Positions 52,764 to 60,259 of a stretch of DNA of 64,000 nucleotides are shown piece after piece (the first letter of the stretch is position 1; every line of letters starts with the position of its first letter). The DNA is from Chryseobacterium viscerum (GTDB taxonomy: Bacteria; Bacteroidota; Bacteroidia; Flavobacteriales; Weeksellaceae). The notes under the pieces were generated by a model. The model did no database searches. It had not been told where the DNA came from and worked only from the letters and a program-made list of their open reading frames with translations. A program made the position numbers and the translations under genes. Location: positions 372,001 to 436,000 of the forward strand of contig NZ_PPEG02000002.1 of assembly GCF_002899945.2 (NCBI RefSeq). Reading direction: 5' to 3'.

Positions 52764-53708
52764 ATGAAGAATTTTTTAAAAAAACACCTCTATTTAAGTC
52801 TCTTTTTGACTGTTGTTTTAATTGTTGCAGTATGGTTTTTTCTGGTTTCCAAAGGTGAGTATGGAGTCACAATGTTCTTTACCATTCCGGTTTCTATTGG
52901 ATTTATTATCGGATATGTAAAGTATTTTAAAAGAATTGGATTCATGAATGTTTTGAAGACCATCTTCAAAATAGCATTAGGATTAGTCATTTTCTCTGTG
53001 ATCTTGATAGCAGCCGGAACAGAAGGAGCTATTTGCATTATTATGGCTATCCCATTTATTGGCTTTGCCATGTTTGTGGGTTTTACGATTGGTTTTATTA
53101 TTGGGGGTCTTGATGAAAAAAGACATACCGGAAGTGTTATGGTATTTATCCTTTTTATCAATCCGGCATCTTATATTTTTGATACCTATACAAAACCTAT
53201 TGAGGAGACTATTACTACAGAAATGATTGTGAATTCTTCCAGTGATAAAGTATGGAAACTTTTAAATACACAAATCAATTTCAATGCACCTGATTTTATC
53301 CTGTTTGAAAAAGGAGTCAGCTATCCAAAGAATATAAAACTAGTAGATAAAAACGGAAAATTAGGGTATAGCTGCCAGACCAATAATGATGAACTACAAC
53401 TTAATATCGACGAGTTTATAGAAAATAAAAAAGTAAAATTCTCTCTTGAAAATCAAACTGTTCCAATGAAAGAGATAACACCGTATGAAGAAATTGATGC
53501 TAAGCATTTACATGATTATTTTATCGTGAAGTATGGTGAAATTACTTTAGACAAACTGTCAGAAAATAAAACAAAAATAATTGCAAAAACAAAATACAGC
53601 TACAAAATAGCACCTACCTGGTACTGGAAAAAATGGTCTGGCTATATCATTGATAAAATGCAAAGCCATGTATTACAATCTATAAAAACACAATCTGAAA
53701 ATGAATGA
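52764..53708 (+). CDS. Membrane protein with C-terminal SRPBCC (START-like) domain
   Basis: 314 residues. Four to five N-terminal membrane helices (YLSLFLTVVLIVAVWFFLVS, MFFTIPVSIGFIIGYVKYF, IFKIALGLVIFSVILIAAG, IIMAIPFIGFAMFVGFTIGFIIGG, VMVFILFINPASYIF). A soluble part from about 150 starts TTEMIVNSSSDKVWKLLNTQINFNAPDF and continues with the strand pattern of a polyketide-cyclase-like lipid-binding fold. It ends with YWKKWSGYIIDKMQSHVLQSIK. It overlaps the methyltransferase start by 8 bases. Probably senses or carries a hydrophobic compound at the membrane. Confidence 0.78.
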   Translation: MKNFLKKHLYLSLFLTVVLIVAVWFFLVSKGEYGVTMFFTIPVSIGFIIGYVKYFKRIGFMNVLKTIFKIALGLVIFSVILIAAGTEGAICIIMAIPFIGFAMFVGFTIGFIIGGLDEKRHTGSVMVFILFINPASYIFDTYTKPIEETITTEMIVNSSSDKVWKLLNTQINFNAPDFILFEKGVSYPKNIKLVDKNGKLGYSCQTNNDELQLNIDEFIENKKVKFSLENQTVPMKEITPYEEIDAKHLHDYFIVKYGEITLDKLSENKTKIIAKTKYSYKIAPTWYWKKWSGYIIDKMQSHVLQSIKTQSENE

Positions 53709-54363
53709 TCTACAGCAATATTTTGACCGTATACAGCCCAGATACTATATCAACGAAATAGCATCTTTAGGGTTTACCAGGCTGTTCAGAAAAATGGCAG
53801 TCCAAAAGGTGAAAAGTTACGGAGATAAAAGAGTTCTTGATCTGATGAGCGGACAGGGAGAAAACCTGAAATTCCTTCAGCTGCATAATGAAAATACAGA
53901 AATTGTCACTCTGGATTTTTCTTCAGCAATGAATCTGAAACTGTCTTCAACATTTAAAAAGAAACTCTTTGTAAAACAAATTCAGGATGATTTTTTTGAA
54001 AGTCATATTCCGGACCGTTCTATGGATATTATCTTGTGTTCTTACGGTACAAAGACGATAGAGGAAGATAAGAAAAAGATTTTTGCAGATAAACTATCAA
54101 AGATTATTGACGAAAAAGGAGAAATAATCATTGTAGAATTTGTAAAACCCAAAACAGTATGGAGATTCACTTGTGTAAAATGGTATATTGAAATTCTGGT
54201 TTCAAAACTTTTTGGAAGCGAGTTTGGAAAACTCTTTCATTATATCAACAAAAATGAGAGTCTGGAAGATTTGAAAATCCAATTTATCAAGAACAGGCTG
54301 TCTATCATTTCACACAAAAGATATTTGGATCTGGTAGAAATTCTTCACGTAAAAAGAGACTAG
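53701..54363 (+). CDS. Class I SAM-dependent methyltransferase (UbiE-like)
   Basis: 220 residues. Motif I VLDLMSGQGENLKFL (residues 44-58), motif II region EIVTLDFSSAM, and DIILCSYGTKTI / EKGEIIIVEFVKP for later motifs. The N-terminal DLQQYFDRIQPRYYINEIASLGF and basic C-terminal helices suggest a lipid or quinone-like acceptor. It overlaps the upstream SRPBCC gene by 8 bases, pointing to coupled function. The substrate is unknown. Confidence 0.85.
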   Translation: MNDLQQYFDRIQPRYYINEIASLGFTRLFRKMAVQKVKSYGDKRVLDLMSGQGENLKFLQLHNENTEIVTLDFSSAMNLKLSSTFKKKLFVKQIQDDFFESHIPDRSMDIILCSYGTKTIEEDKKKIFADKLSKIIDEKGEIIIVEFVKPKTVWRFTCVKWYIEILVSKLFGSEFGKLFHYINKNESLEDLKIQFIKNRLSIISHKRYLDLVEILHVKRD

Positions 54364-54382
54364 TTTTTTATTTGAAACGATA

Positions 54383-54400
54383 TTTCAAAAATTACTGAAA
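54383..54400. promoter_or_regulatory. Probable GbsR/MarR operator, site 3
   Basis: TTTCAAAAATTACTGAAA, identical to site 2. It stands 20 bases before a 20-codon reading frame and about 95 bases before the next real gene. Confidence 0.65.
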
Positions 54401-54420
54401 ATTTTAAATTAATAATAATT

Positions 54421-54483
54421 ATGAAAAATTTAATCATTCATTTATTCCTGATTATTTATTTCAGAGGAAAAGGATCACTGTAA
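54421..54483 (+). CDS. 20-codon mini-gene or stump of a lost gene
   Basis: Reads MKNLIIHLFLIIYFRGKGSL then stop. The start is hydrophobic, like a signal or membrane anchor. Its ATG is placed after operator site 3 exactly as the ATG of the SRPBCC gene is placed after site 2. It may be what remains of a deleted gene, or a leader peptide for the next gene 12 bases downstream. Confidence 0.4.
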   Translation: MKNLIIHLFLIIYFRGKGSL

Positions 54484-54495
54484 ACAATACCTGCC

Positions 54496-54870
54496 ATGAA
54501 GACATTTACAAAATACGATTACTTTATTCAATTAATCATTCTCATAGTCTGCATTGTGGGTGCAGTGATGCGATACAAGGATTGGAAATTTATTGAATTT
54601 TACTTTGTTGTGGGAGGAGTACAATTAATAAGCTATCTGATCAGACTGTTTTTAAAATTAAAACAGTCATCCGAATTCAGAGTCTATGGTTTAACCGTAA
54701 TGCCGGTCTGGATATGTCTGCTTTTGGTTGACCAAAAAATTTATAATGAATTCACAATGGCTCTCATGGGAATTTTCCTGATTCTGGCATTGTTCTATAC
54801 ACCGATAATGGCCATTCTCTATGTGTATGATTGTTACAACACGTATGAACCCTATAAATCATTATTATGA
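54496..54870 (+). CDS. Small four-helix membrane protein, unknown function
   Basis: 124 residues. Helices: YFIQLIILIVCIVGAVMRY, FIEFYFVVGGVQLISYLIRLFL, YGLTVMPVWICLLLVDQ and MALMGIFLILALFYTPIMAILYVY. It overlaps the start of the DCC-type thiol oxidoreductase by 4 bases (ATGA), so the two are translated together. No family recognised. Confidence 0.8.
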   Translation: MKTFTKYDYFIQLIILIVCIVGAVMRYKDWKFIEFYFVVGGVQLISYLIRLFLKLKQSSEFRVYGLTVMPVWICLLLVDQKIYNEFTMALMGIFLILALFYTPIMAILYVYDCYNTYEPYKSLL

Positions 54871-55679
54871 AAACGCTCAAAAATCACACGTTGATCTACG
54901 ACAATGAATGCCCCATGTGTAATCTGTATTCCAAAGGTTTCACAGCATGCGGAATGTTGGATGAAGATGGAAGAGAAGCATTTACAGAAATGTCATTGAA
55001 AAATAAAGATCTGATAGACTTTAACAGGGCGAAAAATGAAATTGCACTGGTAGATCACAGCAAAAATGAAGTTGTATATGGATTAGACAGTCTGCTTCTC
55101 ATCATTGGAAACTCTTTTCCGTTGTTGGCAAAAATTGCAGGAACAAAACCTTTGTATTGGTTTTTCAAAAAGTTGTATTCCTTCGTTTCTTATAACCGGA
55201 AACAAATTATTCCATCTAAAAAAGACTATACAGACCAATCCTGTGTACCGGATTTTAACCTGAAATACAGAGTAGCATACATCAGTTTTGTGGTTATTTT
55301 TTCAGCCTATATCTTAAGTGAGTTTTCCGGAAAACTGAATTTGAATTTGGAAAAGAATTTCCTGAGAGAATTTGCAGTTTGTCTCGGTCAGATCCTTTGG
55401 CAGACCATCTTTTTAAAAACGTATGTCAAAGACAAGATCTGGGATTATCTAGGAAACATGATGACTGTTTCTCTGATTGGGACTTTACTTTTAATTCCTG
55501 CTTTGATAACCAGTTTTACATCTGTTTTTTATATGATATACTTTGGAATTGTAGTGTTGATCATGTTTCTGGAACATATAAGAAGATGCAGAATACTAAA
55601 ACTGAATTTTCTTCCTACCATTTCATGGATATTGTTTAGAATAACAGCGCTCGTTATTATCATTCTGACAACCATTTAA
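54867..55679 (+). CDS. DCC (DUF393) thiol-disulfide oxidoreductase-like domain fused to a membrane domain
   Basis: 270 residues. The N-terminal 130 residues start HTLIYDNECPMCNLYSKGF with the YDxxCPxC motif (Cys15, Cys18) of the DCC1/DUF393 family. They contain VYGLDSLLLIIGNSFPLLAKIAG, also typical. From about 145 there are four membrane helices (VAYISFVVIFSAYILSEF, FAVCLGQILWQTIFL, MTVSLIGTLLLIPALITSF, FYMIYFGIVVLIMFLEHIR, and a final LFRITALVIIILTTI). The family may pass electrons to membrane partners; the neighbouring desaturase is one candidate. Confidence 0.82.
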   Translation: MKTLKNHTLIYDNECPMCNLYSKGFTACGMLDEDGREAFTEMSLKNKDLIDFNRAKNEIALVDHSKNEVVYGLDSLLLIIGNSFPLLAKIAGTKPLYWFFKKLYSFVSYNRKQIIPSKKDYTDQSCVPDFNLKYRVAYISFVVIFSAYILSEFSGKLNLNLEKNFLREFAVCLGQILWQTIFLKTYVKDKIWDYLGNMMTVSLIGTLLLIPALITSFTSVFYMIYFGIVVLIMFLEHIRRCRILKLNFLPTISWILFRITALVIIILTTI

Positions 55680-55690
55680 AAAATTAAAAC

Positions 55691-56473
55691 ATGAATCATC
55701 TTGAAATTATCAGAACCATAGAGTGGAAAGACCTAAAGAAACTCTCTCCAAAGGAAATACTGATTGAAAATAACATCAGTCTGCCATGGCTTTTTATTTC
55801 CCTGTTTTTAGCATATAAAGGATACTATGGATTAGCATTGCCGTTCTCCGGTTTTTATTTCCTCACTGCATTGAGACAGGTACATAACGGCTTTCACAAT
55901 TCATTGGGAACCGGAAAAAGGTTGACATGGTTGTCTTTATATCTTAACAGCCTTACCATGATGGCCTCTATTCACGCCGTAAAATTCAATCACCTGAGAC
56001 ATCATAAATTTTGTCTTTCAGAAGAAGATTATGAAGGTAAATCAGCTTCTATGAAATGGTATCAAGCCATTCTATATGGCCCCAAACATATGTTTCTGAT
56101 TCATTGGATCACTTTAAAAAAAGCCAATAAAACCTATCGGAAGAATATGATGTTAGAGCTCGCATCTATAGCCATTCTTATAGCAGTAGTGTTTTATTTT
56201 CAAATTTATTTCCTGATGTATCACGTCCTCATAATGGTTTTTGGTGAATTTCTGATGGCATTTTTTGCCGTGTGGACTGTTCATCACGATACCCACGAGC
56301 ATCCTGATATTGCCAGAACACAGCGAGGATTCTGGAAAAATAAATTGAGTTTCAGCATGTTTTATCATATGGAACACCATCTTTTTCCTGCGGTGCCAAC
56401 CATAAAACTCCCAGAGCTTGCAGAAAGAATAGACAAAAAGCTGCCAGAATTAAACAAAAAACAAACCTTTTAA
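55691..56473 (+). CDS. Membrane fatty acid desaturase
   Basis: 260 residues with several membrane helices. Histidine boxes: RQVHNGFHNS (His65, His69), HLRHHKFC (His101, His104, His105), and YHMEHHLFP (His226, His229, His230). An extra HHDTHEH (198-204) is also present. These bind the di-iron centre of acyl-lipid or carotenoid desaturases/hydroxylases. It lies 11 bases after the DCC-type gene and 2 bases before an SRPBCC gene. It probably changes membrane lipids under control of the GbsR-type regulator. Confidence 0.88.
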   Translation: MNHLEIIRTIEWKDLKKLSPKEILIENNISLPWLFISLFLAYKGYYGLALPFSGFYFLTALRQVHNGFHNSLGTGKRLTWLSLYLNSLTMMASIHAVKFNHLRHHKFCLSEEDYEGKSASMKWYQAILYGPKHMFLIHWITLKKANKTYRKNMMLELASIAILIAVVFYFQIYFLMYHVLIMVFGEFLMAFFAVWTVHHDTHEHPDIARTQRGFWKNKLSFSMFYHMEHHLFPAVPTIKLPELAERIDKKLPELNKKQTF

Positions 56474-56475
56474 AA

Positions 56476-56952
56476 ATGTCAAGAATCTATTTAAATACCG
56501 TAATCAATGCAGATATTCACTATGTCTTCGATCTGGCAAGGAATATTGATCTTCATCAGCAGTCAACTTCAAAAACTGATGAAAAAGCCATTGCAGGACG
56601 TACATCAGGATTGATTGAAGAAAATGAAACGGTCACCTGGAGAGCAAAACATCTGGGAGTCTATCAGACCCTGACCACAAAAATTGTCAATATGGAAAAA
56701 CCTGTTCAATTTATCGATGTAATGCAGGAAGGAGCTTTCAAATCTATGCGTCACCGCCATATTTTTAAATCCGTGAATGGGAAAACGCTGATGACAGACA
56801 TTTTTGAATTTGAATCTCCGCTGGGCATCATAGGAAAACTATTTAATGCCATTTTTCTCAACGGATATCTCAAAAACTTCCTGCTGGAAAGAAATCAGTT
56901 GATAAAGACCGTTGCAGAATCTTCTATGAAGGAAGGGGTTGCTATTTTTTAA
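56476..56952 (+). CDS. SRPBCC (START-like) lipid-binding protein
   Basis: 158 residues, soluble. RIYLNTVINADIHYVFDLARNIDLHQQSTSKT is the first strand-helix of the START-like fold. VTWRAKHLGVYQTLTTKIVNM, FIDVMQEGAFKSMRHRHIFK and MTDIFEFESPLGIIGKLFNAIFL give the remaining strands and the long C-terminal helix. In many bacteria a protein of this type is encoded with a TIGR01777 epimerase-like protein, as here two genes downstream. The ligand is unknown. Confidence 0.88.
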   Translation: MSRIYLNTVINADIHYVFDLARNIDLHQQSTSKTDEKAIAGRTSGLIEENETVTWRAKHLGVYQTLTTKIVNMEKPVQFIDVMQEGAFKSMRHRHIFKSVNGKTLMTDIFEFESPLGIIGKLFNAIFLNGYLKNFLLERNQLIKTVAESSMKEGVAIF

Positions 56953-56969
56953 TCTAAAAACACATCATT

Positions 56970-57674
56970 ATGAACTTTTTAAAAGCAGAATGGCGAAAAT
57001 TAGCCATCATCAATTACGAGATCAACCCTGATCTATTATCAGCATACCTGCCCAAAGGTACAGAACTCGATTTTTATAATGACAAATGCTATATAAGCCT
57101 GGTAGGATTCATGTTTTTAAATACCAAACTGTTAGGACTACCCATCCCTTTTCACCGGAATTTTGAAGAAGTGAACCTAAGATTTTATGTCAGGAAAAAG
57201 GAAAATGGAGTTTGGAAAAGAGGGGTGGTATTCATCAAGGAAATTGTTCCGAAACCTGCATTAAGCCTGGTAGCGAACTCTGTATACAAAGAAAATTACC
57301 ACACCATGCCGATGAAAAATCTGATTCAGGAGAAAGAAGATGAACTGCTGATTCGCTATTCATGGAAAGATAAAAGCTGGCATTCTATTCAGATTATGGC
57401 AGAAAATAGAACAAGGCCAATGGAAGAAAATTCAGAGTTTGAATTCATCACGGAACATTATTTTGGCTTTACCAAAAAAGAAAATACAACCTCAGAATAT
57501 GAAGTATGCCACCCAAAATGGGAATTTTATACCGTAAAAGACCACCAGCTAGAAATCGATTTTCAAAAGATCTATGGAAATGATTTTGAGTGCCTGAATC
57601 ATCAAAACCCAATTTCTGTTATGTTGGCAGAAGGCTCAGAAATTGAAGTAAAAACGAAAAATTACATCAGCTAA
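56970..57674 (+). CDS. DUF2071 / YqjF family protein
   Basis: 234 residues. FLKAEWRKLAIINYEINPDLLSAYLPKGTELDFYNDKCYISLVGFMFLNTKLLGLPIPFHRNFEEVNLRFYV is the DUF2071 signature. KRGVVFIKEIVPKPALSLVANSVYKENYHTM follows. The acetoacetate-decarboxylase-like barrel is expected, but no enzymatic role is proved for the family. It sits between the SRPBCC and TIGR01777 genes, a grouping seen in other bacteria (recalled, not searched). Confidence 0.88.
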   Translation: MNFLKAEWRKLAIINYEINPDLLSAYLPKGTELDFYNDKCYISLVGFMFLNTKLLGLPIPFHRNFEEVNLRFYVRKKENGVWKRGVVFIKEIVPKPALSLVANSVYKENYHTMPMKNLIQEKEDELLIRYSWKDKSWHSIQIMAENRTRPMEENSEFEFITEHYFGFTKKENTTSEYEVCHPKWEFYTVKDHQLEIDFQKIYGNDFECLNHQNPISVMLAEGSEIEVKTKNYIS

Positions 57675-57764
57675 AAATAAAAAAATCATAAATACAAAAC
57701 TCTTACCACAAAAATCTGTGAAAATCTGTGCGATCAGTGGGCTAATTTCTTAAATTTAAAAACA

Positions 57765-58664
57765 ATGAAAATAATCATAGCAGGTGGAACCGGATTTCTC
57801 GGCGAAAACTTAGAAAAATATTTTACAGAAAAAGGAAACGAGGTGTATATTCTTACCCGTAACCCCCAGCGTAAAAACGAAATCTATTGGGATGCTAAAA
57901 CAATAGGCGAATGGAAAAACAGTCTCGAAAAAGCAGATGTTCTGATCAACCTCACAGGGAAATCTGTAGACTGTAGGTATCACGAGAAAAATAAACAGGA
58001 AATCTATTCTTCAAGAATTGACAGTACAAAAATTTTGCAAAAAGCAGTCGATCAGTGTTCTGGAAAACCAAAAATCTGGCTGAATGCCAGCTCTGCAACC
58101 ATTTATGTTCACGCTGAAAAACATCTGAATACAGAAGAAAACGGAATTATCGGAGATGATTTTTCTATGAATATCTGCAAAAGTTGGGAGCAGGAATTTT
58201 TTAAGATCAAAAATGCTGAAATAAGAAAAGTTGCCCTTCGTACTTCAATTGTTCTTGGGAATAATGGTGGCGCTTTCCCAAAATTGAAAACGGTTACAAA
58301 ACTGGGACTGGGAGGAAAGCAGGGGAGAGGAAACCAAATGGTAAGCTGGATTCATATCGATGATTTTTGCAAAGCAATAGACTGGATCATTCAAAATGAA
58401 AATATTTCAGGAACCATTAATATCACTGCTCCAGGCCCGGTTTCTAATGAAACGATGATGAGAAAATTGAGAAAAGAATTAAAAGCACCTTTTGGACTCA
58501 ATGCTGCTGTCTGGCAGTTGGAAATAGCCTCCCTATTTCTGAAAACAGAAACTGAACTCCTTTTAAAAAGCCGAAATGTTTACCCTGAAAGACTTATAAA
58601 AAGCGGATTTAAGTTTTCATATCCCGGATTTGATGAGGCTATTCTTAATCTCTTGGAATCCTAA
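57765..58664 (+). CDS. TIGR01777 family NAD-dependent epimerase/dehydratase-like protein
   Basis: 299 residues. Rossmann motif KIIIAGGTGFLGENLEKYF at the start, VLINLTGKSVDCRYHEKNKQEI, LRTSIVLGNNGGAFPKL and GKQGRGNQMVSWIHIDDFCKAI. The C-terminal DUF1731 domain starts near NETMMRKLRKELKAPFGL. Members are often called SulA-like cell-division inhibitors, but that name is doubtful. In other bacteria the gene tends to be near light or oxidative stress genes. It closes the GbsR-headed cluster. Confidence 0.9.
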   Translation: MKIIIAGGTGFLGENLEKYFTEKGNEVYILTRNPQRKNEIYWDAKTIGEWKNSLEKADVLINLTGKSVDCRYHEKNKQEIYSSRIDSTKILQKAVDQCSGKPKIWLNASSATIYVHAEKHLNTEENGIIGDDFSMNICKSWEQEFFKIKNAEIRKVALRTSIVLGNNGGAFPKLKTVTKLGLGGKQGRGNQMVSWIHIDDFCKAIDWIIQNENISGTINITAPGPVSNETMMRKLRKELKAPFGLNAAVWQLEIASLFLKTETELLLKSRNVYPERLIKSGFKFSYPGFDEAILNLLES

Positions 58665-58714
58665 TGTTTGCGGATATCCCAAAGGATAATTAAATTAGCG
58701 GAAAACTATTCCAT

Positions 58715-60157
58715 ATGCTGGTTATACCCAAAATAAAACCTTTTTTCCTTTCATCCCTTCTTATCAGTTCAGTGGTATTTTCACAAGCCCACAATGTATC
58801 CGATGGATATCAGAAACCCACAGATCCACTTGTTGTGCAGAATCTGGACCAATGGCAGGATATGAAATTCGGACTTTTTATGCATTGGGGAACCTACAGC
58901 CAGTGGGGGATTGTTGAAAGCTGGAGCCTATGCCCTGAAGATGAATCGTGGACACAGAGAAAGCCCGAACACGGAAAATCTTATGACGAATATGTAAAGA
59001 ATTATGAAAACCTTCAGACAACTTTCAATCCAACTCAATTCAATCCTCAAAAATGGGCTGATGCTGTAAAAAAAGCAGGAATGAAATATGTGGTTTTTAC
59101 CACCAAACATCACGATGGTTTTGCGATGTTTGATACTCAACAATCAGATTATAAGATTACTTCTTCTAAAACCCCATTTTCAAAGAATCCAAAATCAGAT
59201 GTCACGAAAGAGATTTTCAATACCTTTCGGAAAGAAGGTTTTAAAATAGGGGCTTATTTCTCAAAACCGGATTGGCATTCCGATGACTATTGGTGGTCTT
59301 ACTTTCCACCAAAAGACAGAAATGTTAATTATGATCCTAAAAAATATCCGGAAAGATGGGAGAATTTTAAAAAATTCACCTTCAATCAGCTGAATGAGAT
59401 CACTTCCAATTACGGTAAAGTGGATATTCTTTGGCTGGATGGAGGCTGGGTGCGTCCTTTTCACACCATAGATCCGAAAGTAGAATGGCAGCGTACCATC
59501 AAAGTAGAGCAAGATATTGATATGGATAAAATAGGAACAATGGCGAGAAAAAATCAGCCCGGGATCATTATTGTAGACCGTACCGTTCCGGGGAAATGGG
59601 AAAACTATGTTACCCCGGAGCAGGCCGTTCCGGAACACGCTCTTTCTATCCCTTGGGAAAGCTGTATCACAATGGGAGATTCCTTTTCCTACGTTCCCAA
59701 TGACCATTATAAAACCTCCCAAAAGATCATAGAAACCCTGGTAAAGATCATCTCAAGAGGAGGAAACTACCTGATGAATATTGCTCCCGGTCCCAATGGA
59801 GATTATGATGCCATCGTATATGAAAGATTACAGCAGATTTCCGGTTGGATGGATAAAAATCAATCTGCTGTTTTTGCAACCCGTGCTATTGCGCCATATC
59901 ACGAAGGAAATTTTTATTATACGCAAAGCAAAGATGGGAAAACAGTGAATATTTTTCACTTAGATGAAAAATCAAATTATGAGTCTCCATCAACATTAAG
60001 TTTTACAATTCCTGATAATTTTAAACCAAAATCTTTGAAAGTTTTAGGGTTATCAAACAAAATTCAATGGAAAAAATCAGGAAATTCAATTGAAATTAAT
60101 TTACCTAAAGAAAGAACTCAGTTAAAATATTCAACTGTAGTTCAAATAATGCAATAG
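58715..60157 (+). CDS. GH29 alpha-L-fucosidase, exported
   Basis: 480 residues with a signal peptide ending about FSQA. The GH29 barrel shows MKFGLFMHWGTYSQWGIVESW, GMKYVVFTTKHHDGFAMFDT, FKIGAYFSKPDWHSDDYW and the nucleophile Asp242 in ILWLDGGWV. A C-terminal beta-sandwich follows. It removes alpha-L-fucose from glycans in the periplasm or at the surface. It is followed 102 bases later by a GH3 glycosidase on the same strand, suggesting cooperation on a fucosylated oligosaccharide. Confidence 0.92.
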   Translation: MLVIPKIKPFFLSSLLISSVVFSQAHNVSDGYQKPTDPLVVQNLDQWQDMKFGLFMHWGTYSQWGIVESWSLCPEDESWTQRKPEHGKSYDEYVKNYENLQTTFNPTQFNPQKWADAVKKAGMKYVVFTTKHHDGFAMFDTQQSDYKITSSKTPFSKNPKSDVTKEIFNTFRKEGFKIGAYFSKPDWHSDDYWWSYFPPKDRNVNYDPKKYPERWENFKKFTFNQLNEITSNYGKVDILWLDGGWVRPFHTIDPKVEWQRTIKVEQDIDMDKIGTMARKNQPGIIIVDRTVPGKWENYVTPEQAVPEHALSIPWESCITMGDSFSYVPNDHYKTSQKIIETLVKIISRGGNYLMNIAPGPNGDYDAIVYERLQQISGWMDKNQSAVFATRAIAPYHEGNFYYTQSKDGKTVNIFHLDEKSNYESPSTLSFTIPDNFKPKSLKVLGLSNKIQWKKSGNSIEINLPKERTQLKYSTVVQIMQ

Positions 60158-60194
60158 TTGAATTTGTGACTCATTTTTATATGAGCGTTCCAAT

Positions 60195-60236
60195 TCTTGA
60201 ACTTTTGGTTCTTTTGCTTTAAGGTAAAAGAACAAA
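60195..60236 (+). repeat. Hairpin repeat CTTTTGC-TTTAAG-GTAAAAG
   Basis: Third copy of the element at 646-692 and 1246-1292. The stem is kept although the sequence differs (a G-T wobble replaces G-C), which hints at selection for the hairpin. Confidence 0.7.
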
Positions 60237-60259
60237 TTTTAAACTAAATTATTCTTGAG

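Noticed and set aside
54867..55679. Classical thioredoxin or DsbB protein
   Set aside because: The YDxxCPxC start and following text match the DCC/DUF393 family and not thioredoxin; the membrane part lacks DsbB cysteines.
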